Origin: Nicotiana tabacum
Taxonomy: Eukaryota > Streptophyta > Magnoliopsida > Solanales > Solanaceae
DNA: 64,000 nucleotides
Assembly (NCBI RefSeq): GCF_000715075.1
Contig: NC_134096.1
Span: 68,453,026-68,517,025, forward strand
Direction of reading: 5' to 3'
Under the pieces are notes generated by a model. It saw nothing but the letters and a program-made list of their open reading frames with translations. It did no database searches and was not told where the DNA came from. A program made the translations under genes and the position numbers. How positions within the stretch are numbered: position 1 is the stretch's first letter; the number at the start of each line of letters is the position of its first letter. Of this stretch, positions 11,183-22,145 are shown piece by piece.

Positions 11183-12574
11183 TCAACCTCCCCGACCTCC
11201 ACCTCGAGCTGGCTGAGGAGGTGGGGTGGCAGCTGGTGCTGGAAGAATGGCCGGAGGACCCGGTGGAGCACGTGGAGGATGATAAGTCTGTGGAGGTGCA
11301 CCCCTCCTGGCTCTGGGGAAATCTTTAACCAAGTGATGAGTGTCACCACACTCAAAACAATCTCTCGGAGGACACGACGGCTGAGAGTGACTCGGACCTG
11401 GCCTGCTAGACTGGCCGGTAATAGCACCTTGAGTAGGAGGCATACTGGATACTGGCGGTGTATAATAGGGCTCCTGAGTTCTAGGAGGAGCTGGGACACC
11501 GCTGGCTGCTGGAAGAGCTGAATGAACAGGGCGACTCACAAAACCCCTACCATAGCGTGCTGCTGGTGCACGAGCTCCTGAATAATGACCAGTCTCTCGA
11601 GACCTCTTGGCCTCTCTCTCCTCTCTGTCCCGGGCAAACATGCCCTCCACCCTCCTGGCAATGCTCACTGCCTACTGATAAGTGATGTCCATCTCCAACT
11701 CCCTGGCCATACTGGTCCGAATACTGGGGTGGAGTCCCTCAATGAAGCGACGAAACCTCTCTCTAACTGTAGAAACCAGAGCTGGTGCATGGAGAGCTAA
11801 CTCACTGTAACGGACTGCGTACTCCGGCATAGTCATAGCACCCTGATGCAACTGCTCAAACTCTGCGTGCCAAGTGTCTCTGAGGCTCTGAGGAACATAC
11901 TCACGCAAGAACATCTCTGAAAACTGAGTCCAAGTGAGTGAGGGTGCCTCGTCCGGACTACTCAGCTCATAGGCACGCTAGCACTGATATGCCGCTCCCC
12001 TTAGCTGGAAAGCGGTGAAAGAAACCCCACTCATCTCCATAATTTCCATAGTGCGGAGAATACGATAACACTTCTCAAGAAAACCCAGAGCATCATTTGA
12101 AGCTAGTCCGCTGAAAGTAGGTGGGTGGTACTTCTTGTACCTCTCAAGTCTGAGCTGCTCTGCCTCAGAAGCAGCTACCCTGGTCTCATGCTGAACCGGA
12201 GCCACTAGGGTCATAGGAATATACTTTGGGGCCTGATCAACCTGGACCCTCTGCTCAGGAGTGCGGGCTGCGGGAGTCTGTGCCCCTCCCCCGGCCTGAG
12301 ATATAACGGGAGCTATCGGAAATAGTCCAGCCTGAGCTAGAGTGCTGAACATGCTCAAGAACTGAGCTATAGTCTCCTAGAGGGCTGGAGTAGCAATAAG
12401 GATCTCCGGTGCTGGCCCTCCAGCTGGAGCTGCTGGGGGCTCCTCCAATGCAGCTCTCGCAGGTGCTCGGGTTGCACCGCGTGGTCGTCCTCTACCCTGA
12501 CCCCAGCCTCTGGTGGCTCTGAAAGAGGGCACGGGTGCCTGATCGTCGGTCCTCCCAGTACGGGTCCTCACCAT
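11183..12574 (-). pseudogene. Element B Gag, broken
   Basis: The start is ATG at 12574 (MVRTRTGRTDDQAPVPS), directly after a splice-acceptor-like ttctttctcacag. An Arg/Gly-rich and Pro-rich N-terminus is followed by LSMFSTLAQAGLFPI, the capsid-like ERYKKYHPPTFSGLASNDALGFLEKC (12358-11978), then FLREYVPQSLRDTWHAEFEQL (11914-11672). The zinc knuckle reads CFECGDTHHLVKDFPR: the last Cys of CCHC is replaced by Phe. Stops lie between the pieces (12377, 11978, 11672). Gag forms the particle and the knuckle binds RNA, so a lost Cys would weaken it. Confidence 0.85.
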
Positions 12575-12761
12575 CTGTGAGAAAGAACAGAATAGAATCT
12601 TAGAATTTTTGGTGTCAATAACTCGCACGACAAGGAAATCAAAGAAATATGATTGTTCTTAACAGTTACATAGCCTCCCGAAGATAAGTACGAACGTCTC
12701 CGCACTGATCCGCGAGACTCTAATAAATCGGTTTGTGACTCGCGACTCCTATGAACCTAGT

Positions 12762-12773
12762 GCTCTGATACCA
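12762..12773 (-). promoter_or_regulatory. Element B primer-binding site (tRNA-iMet)
   Basis: gctctgatacca on + reads TGGTATCAGAGC on the element strand, complementary to the 3' end of plant initiator tRNA-Met. It lies three bases inside the 5' LTR, the usual spacing. Confidence 0.9.
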
Positions 12774-13386
12774 ACTTGTCATGACCCAAATTAACCCTCC
12801 GTAAGGTGTCATGATGGCACCTAGTCTTTACGACTAGGTAAGCCTAATATTATGAAAAATATAAAGAAAACACAACATCTTAAAAATAAACAACGTATTA
12901 TGAATAGCCAAGAGTAGTACCGCTCGGAATATACAAAATAATTTTTCTAAGACCCGAAATATCACTAAGTCACAAGGTGTTATAATCTATGTAGCACTAT
13001 ACAAAAGTCTGAAGATGATAAAGAAAGTCTATAGGTGAGGGAGTAGAAGGGGACTCTGAAGATCCGCGGACGCAAGTAGAAGTACCTTAAAGTCTCCTAG
13101 AATCAGCAGCACGCACTAACCCCAAGGCTGATAGCTCGTACCTGGTTCTGCACATGAAAACATGTGTATGAAAGGGCATGAGTATACCACAATAGTACCT
13201 AGTAAGTGCCAAGCCTAACCTTGGTCGAGTAGTGACGAGGTCAGGTCAAGGCCTTACCGGAGTAAATATAATAAATTAAACAGTAAAAGATATAAGTAAA
13301 ATTTACGGTAATACTGTAAAAGAAATTCACGAAAATTTAACAGTTAATGGAGTCCTCGACTCAGAACAAGGTAAACACAGTAGGGA

Positions 13387-13790
13387 ATCTCCCGGGATAC
13401 CGTCCCGTAGTTCCAAATGAATATGCAGTACAGGGGGAGGATCTCCCGGAATACGTCCGTAGTCCCAAAGTAAATATGCAGTGCTGGGGGATCTCCCGGA
13501 ATACGTCCGTAGTCCCAAAGTAAATATGCAGTATAGGGGGATCTCCCGGAATACGTCCGTAGTCCCAAAGTAAATATGCAGTACAGGGGGATCTCCCGGA
13601 ATAAGTCCATAGTCCCAAAGTAAATATGCAGTACAGGGGGATCTCCCGGAATACGTCCGTAGTCCTAAAGTAAATATGCAGTGCTGGAGGATCTCCCGGA
13701 ATATGTCCGTAGTCCCAAAGTAAATATGCAGTACAGGGGGATCTCCCGGAATACGTCCGTAGTCCCAATTTAAATATGCAACGCAAGATG
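13387..13790. repeat. 50-bp LTR minisatellite, eight units (B right LTR)
   Basis: atctcccgg starts at 13387, 13441, 13491, 13541, 13591, 13641, 13691 and 13741, exactly 50 bp apart from the second unit on. Units contain ccggaatacgtccgtagtcc. The sister LTR has five units, and the difference of three accounts for the LTR length difference. Confidence 0.93.
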
Positions 13791-14011
13791 AAAGGGCAGG
13801 TATGGCATCGAGTTATACAGTTTATACTGAACACATACAAGGAAAGTAGGAACTTAACTAAGCATGGCACACAGAATGTCAAATAGGCAGTTAAAGCACG
13901 TAAGCATGCTTCTCTAGTCTAAGTTTAACAATTAAACGTATTAGTGCAATTTACTAAGGAAAAACAGTATATGATTTAGAAGGAAAAAACAGGATTTTTG
14001 TAATAACAGCT

Positions 14012-14041
14012 CGTGTACGTACTCGTCACCACACGTACACG
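14012..14041. other. LTR hairpin, 9-bp arms, loop with GTGACGAG complement
   Basis: CGTGTACGT (14012-14020) and ACGTACACG (14033-14041) are perfect inverted repeats around actcgtcaccac. On the element strand the loop reads GTGGTGACGAGT, containing TGACG, the core bound by plant TGA-type bZIP factors. The arms contain ACGT cores. Confidence 0.7.
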
Positions 14042-15611
14042 GCGCTCACACACCAAGTAATATCGAAATATCCTAAGGGAAAAGTCCCCAACACAAGGTT
14101 AGGCAAGTCACTTACCTCGAACCGCTCAAATCACCTCGATAACACGTTCTTGCCACGAGTATCCGACTCCAAATGGCCCGAATCTATTCAAATAAATTGC
14201 ATAATGTAAATATAACTACAAGTAACTAATTTAGCTAATTAATTTGAAGCTAAAGCGTGAAATTAGGAAAAAAGCCCAAAACGTCACCCCGAGCCCACGT
14301 CTCGGAATAGGGTAAAAATTACAATTTATAAACACCCATTCACTCACGAGTTCACTCGAATAAAAATCATCTAAATCCGACGTCAAATTCTCATTCAAAT
14401 CTCAGATTTTCAATTGGGGAACCTTTTCCCCCATTTCCAAACTTCTACCCTCAATTTCCTTAATTAGACGAGGAAAACAACAATAGATTATTGTATTATG
14501 ATCAAAATAGAGTTAGAATTAGTTACCCAATAGTTCTCCTTCAAAATCCCTCGAGAAATCGTCTCCCACCGAGCTCTAAATCGAATTTTGTGTTATGAAA
14601 TTTCAAACCCTCGAAATCCCCTTTTCTGCCCAGCGATTTTTGCATCTGCTCTCATGGGGCCGCATCTGCGGTCTTGCACCTGCGGTCTCGCACCTGCGGA
14701 AAAATCAACGCAGGTGCGGAAGTCACTTATCTGCGATCCCTGGGCCGCATCTGCGGCTCCGCTTCTGCAGACGACTAGCCGCACCTGCGAGCCCAGCATA
14801 CCCTGTCCAATTCCGCATCTACGAACTCTCAAGCGCACCTGCGGACTCCTCTCCACAGGTACGAAACACCAGAACCAGCAATGCACTAGATTTTTCTAAG
14901 TCCAAATTTCTTCCCGTTAAGCATCCGAAACACACCCGAGGCTCCCGAGACCTCAACCAAATATACCAACCACTCCTAAAACACCATACGAACTTAGTCG
15001 AGCCTTTAAACTACGTCGAACAACACCAAAATCATGAATTAAGCACGGATTCAAGCCTAAGAATTTAAAATTTTCCAAATTCTACAAACGACGCCGATCC
15101 ACATTAAATCTAGTCCGAATGACCTCAAATTTTATACAAAGGTCACAAATGACACTACGAACCTATAACCACTTTCGGAATTCCATTCCGAGCTCGATAT
15201 CAAAATTTCCACTATCGGCCAAAATCGCCGAAAAACTAACTTTCGCCAATTCAAGCCTAAATCTACTACAGACCTCCAAAACACATTCCGGACGCGCTCC
15301 TAACACCAAAATCACTCAACGTAGCTAACGAAGTCGACGGAATTCCATTCCAGATCCGTCTTCATACAGTTCCTTCTACGGTCCAAACTCTAAGGCTTAA
15401 ACTCACAACTAGGGACTAAGTGTCCCAAAACTCCCCGAATTCCATGACCACACACTCCAGAAAATCCCAAAAGCAGAAAAAAATATGGGGAAAGCAAATA
15501 TTAGGGGATCAGGGCTCAAATTCTCAAAACGACCGATCGGATCGTTACAATATTTCATTTGGTTGGGCGATTTTTGGAGCTCTTGGGAGGGAGATTTTCG
15601 TCATCTATGTC

Positions 15612-15620
15612 AAGGTAAGT
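15612..15620 (+). other. Consensus 5' splice site in LTR A
   Basis: aag|gtaagt is followed by gattccc. The same context occurs in the right LTR (about 20013-20021, gtaagtaattccc). A second perfect site, gag|gtaagt, is at 16014-16022. Such sites occur in all the larger LTRs of this window, placed after the palindromic word array. They could pair with the acceptor-like sequence directly before gag ATG. Confidence 0.5.
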
Positions 15621-16094
15621 GATTCCCACCTATTGTAAGTTAAATACTTAGATTATATATGGATTTAGACATGCAAATTTGTAGAAATTTGGGATTTTGA
15701 AGAAAAATCTAGAAATTGGTATTCTTGGATTTTGATCACGAATTTGGGCTTGAAATTGAGAATAAATTATATATTTGTGTTCGTGAGGCTATGGGTAATG
15801 GTTATATTTGAAAAGTTTTGGTATCCGGGCACGTGGGCTCAAGGGTGATTTTATCGACTTTTCGAGAGAAGTTGGAAATTGTTGTAAATTGATTAATTAT
15901 GAATATTAGAGCATATTTTGATTGGGTTTCATCTTATTTGACTAGTTTTGGAGCGACGGGCATCAGTTTGAGTTGTTGGAGTGGCTTTGGAGTCGGTTAT
16001 GGAATTATGGAGTGAGGTAAGTCTCCTTTCTAACCTTGTAAGAGGGAATAAACCCCATTGGTGAATTGATTAAATATGTGCTTCTACTTGCGGG

Positions 16095-16132
16095 GCTACG
16101 TACGCACGAAGTGACGAGAGTCTGTACGTAGC
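16095..16132. other. LTR hairpin, 9-bp arms, loop with GTGACGAG
   Basis: GCTACGTAC (16095-16103) and GTACGTAGC (16124-16132) are perfect inverted repeats with a 20-base loop containing GTGACGAG. The right LTR of A has the same arms at 20496-20504 and 20525-20533. The arms contain TACGTA (bZIP A-box core). Confidence 0.7.
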
Positions 16133-16359
16133 TACTAGCTATGCCTATGTTCGGGTAGTTTTAGGCTTACATCCTTCCTTGTTGATATTGTTATTTGATT
16201 TGTGGTTACTGTTTGCCTTGGAAAGAAGCAAGATTGAGGTTTGCGTATTAATTGTCTTGAGAAGAATTTAAATTGAGGAAATTAAGCTTTCAAAAAATTT
16301 TCATTTGGACTTCATATTTTTGAAAAGAAATTTAGGAATATTATAATAACTTAATAAAT

Positions 16360-16575
16360 TTATATTTGATCGCGTCGCATGTATGATCCGTGAGCGGGGT
16401 AAAAGCTTCAAGTCGAATTGTCTTTATTTTGAAAAGAATCAAGAAAAGGATTGTGATTTACTGTTAATTTATATTTGACCAAGTCACATGTATGATCCGC
16501 GAGCGGGGTAATAGATGCATGATTTATTAATAAATTTATATTTGACTGTGTCGCATGTATGATCCGCGAGTGGGG
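16360..16575. repeat. Three imperfect LTR subrepeats (element A)
   Basis: Three units share tttatatttga, a cg-rich variant, gcatgtatgatccg and gagcggggtaa. They have unequal spacers. The same units are at about 20755-20985 in the right LTR. Confidence 0.75.
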
Positions 16576-17403
16576 TAATAGATGTATCTATGGTTCGTGC
16601 CGTTTGACCCTCGGTAATGCACAGTTTATATTTATATGTTGGATCGGGCCGTACGAACTCGGCATGACTTGTGCATGACTGTATTAATTGCTTTGGAAAT
16701 TATAATAATTGATACCGCTTCATTGGCCTGAGATATAAATCGTTAAATGATGAAAATGAATTTGGAGAAATTTCTTATTAACAAAAGAATTGTTTACTTA
16801 TTTCATGATATTGGGCTTACAACCGTTCTACGTGATCCATGCTTAATTATATCTTGGTATATTAATTATAGCCCATAGTAAGTATCCGAGTCGATCCCTC
16901 GTCACTACTTCTTCGAGGTTAGGCGGGATACTTACTGGGTATGCGTTGATTTATGTACTCATGCTATACTTGCTGCACATTTTTTTGTGCAAGTATATAT
17001 ATGTCTAGAGGCCTTGTGGGTGCAGAGGCGCGATTATTGCAGGGACTTAGGTGAGCTGCACTCTCTACTACGATTCGCAACCAGCAGAGTCTCCTTCAGA
17101 GTATTTATATTTCTCCTATCCAAATTTGTATTCAAGGACAGATGTTGTATTTCATTTTACTTCCTAGTTGATGCTCATGCACTTGTGACACTGGGTTTTG
17201 GGGTGATTATGGGTTGTCCAGTATTGAAATTTGTTGAAAACATTATTAGTTATCTTGTAAATTCCATCTCTTATTATTTAATTGAAGGAAAAATATGATT
17301 TCAAAATATTAAAAACGAGAACCAAATTGAGTATTTATTGTTGGCTTGCCTGACAGCGGTGTTCGGTGCCATCATGACCTTTAATGGATTTTGGGTCGTG
17401 ACA

Positions 17404-17790
17404 GGTTGATTGTAATATAGTAGTCTATGGGTTAAGTTGGTTACACGACTCCTTAAAATAAGGAGGTTGATTCTTGATCATAGGTCTACAATAGACAATG
17501 TGGGTGGTTGATTCTAAAATAGTAGTCTACGACAGAAGGTCACATGACTTGTTTTTAAAATAAGGGGCTTGCTTCTAGATCATAGGTCTACAATAGACAA
17601 TATGGATGGTTGATTTTAAAACAGTAGTCTATGAGACAAGTTAGTCACATAACCCCTTCTTAAAATAAGGGGGTTGACTCTAGATCATAGGTCTACAATA
17701 GACAATGCTGGTGGTTGACTATAAAATAATAGTCTATGATGTACAATGTAGCAGTTGATAGTAAAAACAACAAGTGATTACAAACAACAA
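17404..17790. repeat. ~100-bp tandem repeat, copy directly after A's left LTR
   Basis: Begins with TSD GGTTG. The word tagtcta(tg/cg) recurs at about 17421, 17523, 17624 and 17730, a 101-106 bp period, with accompanying gatcataggtctacaatagac. The block is nearly identical to 21704-22095 and departs from it at about 17795, where it switches to element A internal sequence. Confidence 0.88.
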
Positions 17791-18752
17791 GTCTAGAATA
17801 TCCGTGGCGGCGTACCACCCGCCACAGATATGTTGATTGGATTGGGTGGTATGCCGCCACGGGTATCATGGTTGGATCGGGTTGCATGCCGCAACAGTAT
17901 CATGTGTGGATCGAGTTGCACGCCGCAATAGTGTGTTATTGAGTACAGTTTCCTATATCTATTATTGCGTGTTTTGCTTCTCATTTCTTGAGGAAGGTTC
18001 ATAACATCCTTTCGGTTGTTTAATTAGTTACGTGGGTTGAGTAGTTCTTTCCAGAGTTTGTTTCCTTATGTATCACATTCGAGTCCATAGCTTGTTAGCA
18101 CATTGTGGCATCATATGAGGCTTTTGTAGTGTCTGAGGTGGCTTATTGCATGAGCAGCTTGTACTGGGGTGAGACGCAATTTTTGGACCTGGGATCAGTG
18201 CGGTCAAATTTATATGAAGCATACTAAAGAGTAAATATTGTTATTCAGTCCAGAATGAGGTAATGGTTCTTGTCGGGAGGAGAGACTTCATAAATTGTAA
18301 TTCGGCAGGTGGCTATGAGTTCTACACATCTTCTCTGTCATGGCAGTATTACGAGAGTTTAAGAGAGGCTTAATTGGTCATGAGGTACACTACGGGCTTC
18401 GGTCAGTGGAAATTTTAGTTGATGTGCTTTGGAAAGATTGCCTTGGAGTTACATGGTGCATGGTAAGAATTCAGTGAGAGTATACAATCATGTATTGGTA
18501 CATCGTGTGGTGATTGAAACAATGTTTGTATGTTGGAAGCATGCCTAGTAGAGAATTTCGGACGTTGGAATTTGGCTCTAAGGCTTATTTGCCTAAATAA
18601 AGGGGAGGATCTTCAGATTTGCTCGAGCTAATGTGCTCAACTGGGTTGTGGTAGCACGGGCAGATGCACGAGGTGTTAAAAAGTGATTTCAGACAACTCT
18701 TGAACAACTCTTAGCACGTTCAAGGACGAACGTATGTTTAAGTAGGAGAGAA
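17791..18752 (+). mobile_element. Element A internal remnant (3' spacer) and polypurine tract
   Basis: Opens with repeated ggcggcgt/gccgccacgg and gatcgggttgcatgccgcaa words, typical of the untranslated spacer after pol in such elements (recalled, not searched). It runs to caaggacgaacgtatgttt and the polypurine stretch agtaggagagaa (18741-18752) abutting the right LTR. No coding frame is present. Gag, pol and PBS of A are missing. Confidence 0.7.
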
Positions 18753-21703
18753 TGTAACGACCTGACCGGTCGTTTTGAGCCCTAGCGCGTCACTCAAATG
18801 TTTGAGGCCATGAGTAGCTTCACTTCAGGTATTAGGACTTGTACGCGTGGTCAGAATTTAATTTCGGGAAGTTCGGAGTTTATTTGGAAAGAAAATTCTA
18901 ATTTCGAAAGCTTTAAGTTGGAGAAATTGACTAAAGTGTGATATTTGAGTAGACGATCTCGGAATCAGGATTTAAAGGTTCCAACAGGTTTGTATGATGA
19001 TTTTGGACTTAGGCGTATGTCTGGATCTAGTTTTGGATGACCCGGGAGTGTTTCGACGCCTATTGTGGAAGGTTGGCGTTTGGAAGAATTTTATAAATTT
19101 TAGTTGAAGTGCATTTCAATGATATCTATGTCCATTTGGGATTCCGAGTATGAGAATAGTTCTGTATGGTAATTCTGGTGTTGGGAGCGCGTCCGGATGT
19201 AGATTTAGAGGTCCGTAGGTCATTTTGGGGTCATTTGGCGAAAGTTAGAAATTTAAAGGTTTTTGAGAAGTTTGACCGGGAGTGGACTTTTTGATATCGG
19301 GGTCGGATTTCGATTCCAAAAGTTGGAGTAGGTCCGTAATGTCGAATGTGACTTGTGTGCAAAATTCAATCGGACGTGATTTGATGGGTTTCGACATCGA
19401 ATGTAAAACTTTGAAGTTCTAAGGTTTAATAAGCTTGGATTGGGGTGCGATTCATGATTTCGATGTTGTTTGATGTGATGTGAGGCCTCGAGCAGGTTTG
19501 TGTTATGTAGTGGGACTGGTTTGTGTGATTGGACGGGTCCCGGGGCCCCCGGGTGTGTTTCGGGATGGTTACGCATCATTTCGGGTTATTTTGGACTGTT
19601 GTTGCTGGTATCTGGTTTCCTTCATCGCGAACGCGAAGGATGTCCCGTGTTCTCAAAGAGGAATTTGAGGCAGCTGGGTTTTGGCCTTCTCGAACGCAAG
19701 GCGGAGGTCGCGAACGTGGAGGGTTTCCTAAGGAAGCTTACGCGAACACGACACAGGGGTCGCGAATGCGAAGAAGAAAAGCTGAGTGGGGGCCTGGAGT
19801 AGTTTGGCGTTCTTGAACACGGAGCTCCAGCCGCGAATGCGAAGCAGTGGTGTCTGCAGCCTTTGCGAATGCGAAGCTTTGACCGCGAACATGAAGTAGG
19901 GCCTGGCATGGGAAGATTGTTTTAAAGACGGGATTTGGCCATTTTCCCTCCATTTTTCATTTTGTTGTGTGATTTTTGGAGCTCTTGGGAGGGAGATTTT
20001 CGGCATCTATGTCAAGGTAAGTAATTCCCACCTATTGCAAGTTAAATACTTGGATTATATATGGATTTAGACATGCAAATTTATAGAAATTTGGGATTTT
20101 GAAGAAAAACCTAGAAATTGGTATTCTTGGATTTCGATCACGAATTTGGGCATGAAATTGAGAATAAATTATATATTTGAGTTCGTGAGGCTATGGGTAA
20201 TGGTTATCTTTGAAAAGTTTTGGTATCCGGGCACGTGGGCTCAAGGGTGCTTTTATTGACTTTTCGAGCGGAGTTGGAAATTGTTGTAAATTGATTAATT
20301 ATGAGTATTAGAGCATATTTGATTGGGTTGCATCTTATTTGACTAGTTTTGGAGCGACGAGCATAAGTTTGAGTTGTTGGAGCGGCTTTGGAGCCGGTTA
20401 TAAAATTGCGGAGCGAGGTAAGTCTCCTTTCTAACCTTGTAAGAGGGAATAAACCCCATAGGTGAATTGATTAAATATGTGCTTCTACTTGCGGGGCTAC
20501 GTACGCATGAAGTGACGAGAGTCCGTACGTAGCTACTAGCTATGCCTATATCCGGGTAGTTTTAGGTTTACATCCTGCCTTGTTGATATTGTTATTTGAT
20601 TTGTGGTTACTGTTTTGCTTGAAAAGAAGCAAGATTGAGGTTTGCGTATTAATTGTCTTGAGAAGAATTTAAATTGAGGAAATTAAGTTTTCAAAAAGTT
20701 TTCATTTGGACTTCGTATTTTAGAAAAGAAATTTAGGAATATTATAATAACTTAATAAATTTATATTTGATCGCGTCGCATGTATGATCCGCGAGCGGAG
20801 TAAAAGCTTCAAGTCGAATTGTCTTTATTTTGAAAAGAATCAAGAAAAAGATTTTGATTTACTGTTAATTTATATTTGACCAAGTCGCATGTATGATCCG
20901 CGAGCGGGGTAATAGATGCATGATTTATTAATAAATTTATATTTGACCGCGTCGCATGTATGATCCGCGAGCAGGGTAATAGATGCATCTATGGTTCGTG
21001 CCGTTCGACCCTCGGCAATGCACAGTTTATATTTATATGTTGGATCGGGCCGTACGAGCTCGGCATGACTTGCGCATGACTGTATTAATTGCTTTGTTAC
21101 TTATTTCATGATATTGGGCTTACAGCCGTTCTACGTGATCCATGCTTAATTATATCATTGGTATATTAATTATAGCCCATAGTAAGTGTCCGAGTCGATC
21201 CCTCGTCACTACTTCTTCGAGGTTAGGCGGGATACTTACTGGGTATGCGTTGATTTACGTACTCATACTATACTTGCTACACATTTTTGTACAGGTTCAT
21301 ATATGTCTAGAGGCCTTGTGGGCGTAGAGGCACAGTTATTGCAGGGACTTAGGTGAGCTGCACTCTCTACTACGATCCGCAGCCAGCAGAGTCTCTTTCA
21401 GAGTATTTATATTTTCCTGTCCAAATTTGTATTCCGGACAGATATTGTATTTCATTTTACTTCCTAATTGATGCTCATGCACTTGTGACACTGGGTTTTG
21501 GGGTGATTATGGGTTGTCCAGTATTGAAATTTGTTGAAAACATTATTAGTTATCTTGTAAATTCCATCTCTTATTATTTAATTGAAGGAAAAATGTTATT
21601 TCAAAATATTAAAAACGAGAACCAAATTGAGTATTTATTGTTGGCTTGTCTGACAGCGGTGTTCGGTGCCATCACGACCTTTAATGGATTTTGGGTCGTG
21701 ACA
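18753..21703 (+). mobile_element. Element A, right (3') LTR, 2951 bp, uninterrupted
   Basis: Opens tgtaacgacctgaccggtc after the polypurine tract and closes gggtcgtgaca before GGTTG. It shows the same landmarks as the split left LTR: gcgaacgcgaag word array (about 19622-19900), aaggtaagt (about 20013), gaggtaagt, hairpin 20496-20533, and subrepeats. It also preserves the empty site for element B (ccatttttcatt, about 19951-19965). Confidence 0.9.
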
Positions 21704-22095
21704 GGTTGATTGTAATATAGTAGTCTATGGGTTAAGTTGGTTACACGACTCCTTAAAATAAGGAGGTTGATTCTTGATCATAGGTCTACAATAGACGATG
21801 TGGGTGGTTGATTCTAAAATAGTAGTCTACGATAGGAGGTCACATGACTTGTTTTTAAAATAAGGGGCTTGCTTCTAGATTATAGGTCTACAATAGACAA
21901 TGTGGATGGTTGATTTTAAAACAGTAGTATATGAGACAAGTTAGTCACATAACCCCTTCTTAAAATAAGGGGGTTGACTCTAGATCATAGGTCTACAATA
22001 GACAATGCTGGTGGTTGACTATAAAATAATAGTCTATGATGTACAATGTAGTAGTTGATAGTAAAAACAACAAGTGATTACAAACAACAAGTCTA
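21704..22095. repeat. ~100-bp tandem repeat, copy after A's right LTR
   Basis: Same block as 17404-17790, again opening with TSD GGTTG. Here it continues into unique sequence (ttaaaagagttaattatc) leading to the MULE transposase, so this is the original right flank of element A. Confidence 0.88.
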
Positions 22096-22145
22096 GAATA
22101 TTAAAAGAGTTAATTATCTTTATTACAACACTAGTAGCTAAAAGA

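Larger units (their letters stand above)
5071..15549 (-). mobile_element. Element B: near full-length Ty3/gypsy retrotransposon nested in A
   Basis: A minus-strand element with two long LTRs (5071-7690 and 12777-15549), PBS, gag, protease, RT, RNase H, integrase, a chromodomain-like C-terminus and PPT, in the order expected for Ty3/gypsy. Outer ends read TG...CA. Flanking 5-mers are atttt (5066-5070) and atatt (15550-15554), a target duplication with one mismatch. The empty site is preserved in the second LTR of A near 19955-19970. Many stops and frameshifts in gag-pol, so it cannot move on its own. B is younger than A because it interrupts A's LTR. Confidence 0.9.
12777..15549 (-). mobile_element. 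Element B 5' LTR (right copy, 2773 bp)
   Basis: Runs from tgtcatgaccc to ggatcgttaca on +. It matches 5071-7690 throughout except for scattered substitutions, small gaps and three extra 50-bp minisatellite units. It holds an exact 9-bp inverted repeat at 14012-14041 and a near-palindromic word array at about 14625-14870. In its own orientation it should contain the promoter. No TATA box is called with confidence. Confidence 0.88.
15555..17403 (+). mobile_element. Element A, left LTR, second part
   Basis: Continues the LTR after element B (15550-15554 is B's target duplication). It ends gggtcgtgaca at 17403, followed by TSD GGTTG. It aligns with 19966-21703. It includes two consensus 5' splice sites (aaggtaagt at 15612-15620; gaggtaagt at 16014-16022), a hairpin at 16095-16132, and three imperfect subrepeats containing gcatgtatgatccg (about 16360-16575). 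It has about 96 bp (near 16696-16791) missing from the right copy. Confidence 0.85.

Noticed and set aside
5684..13790. CRISPR-like array (regular 50-bp repeats)
   Set aside because: Units abut with no unique spacers, and they sit in a eukaryotic LTR.
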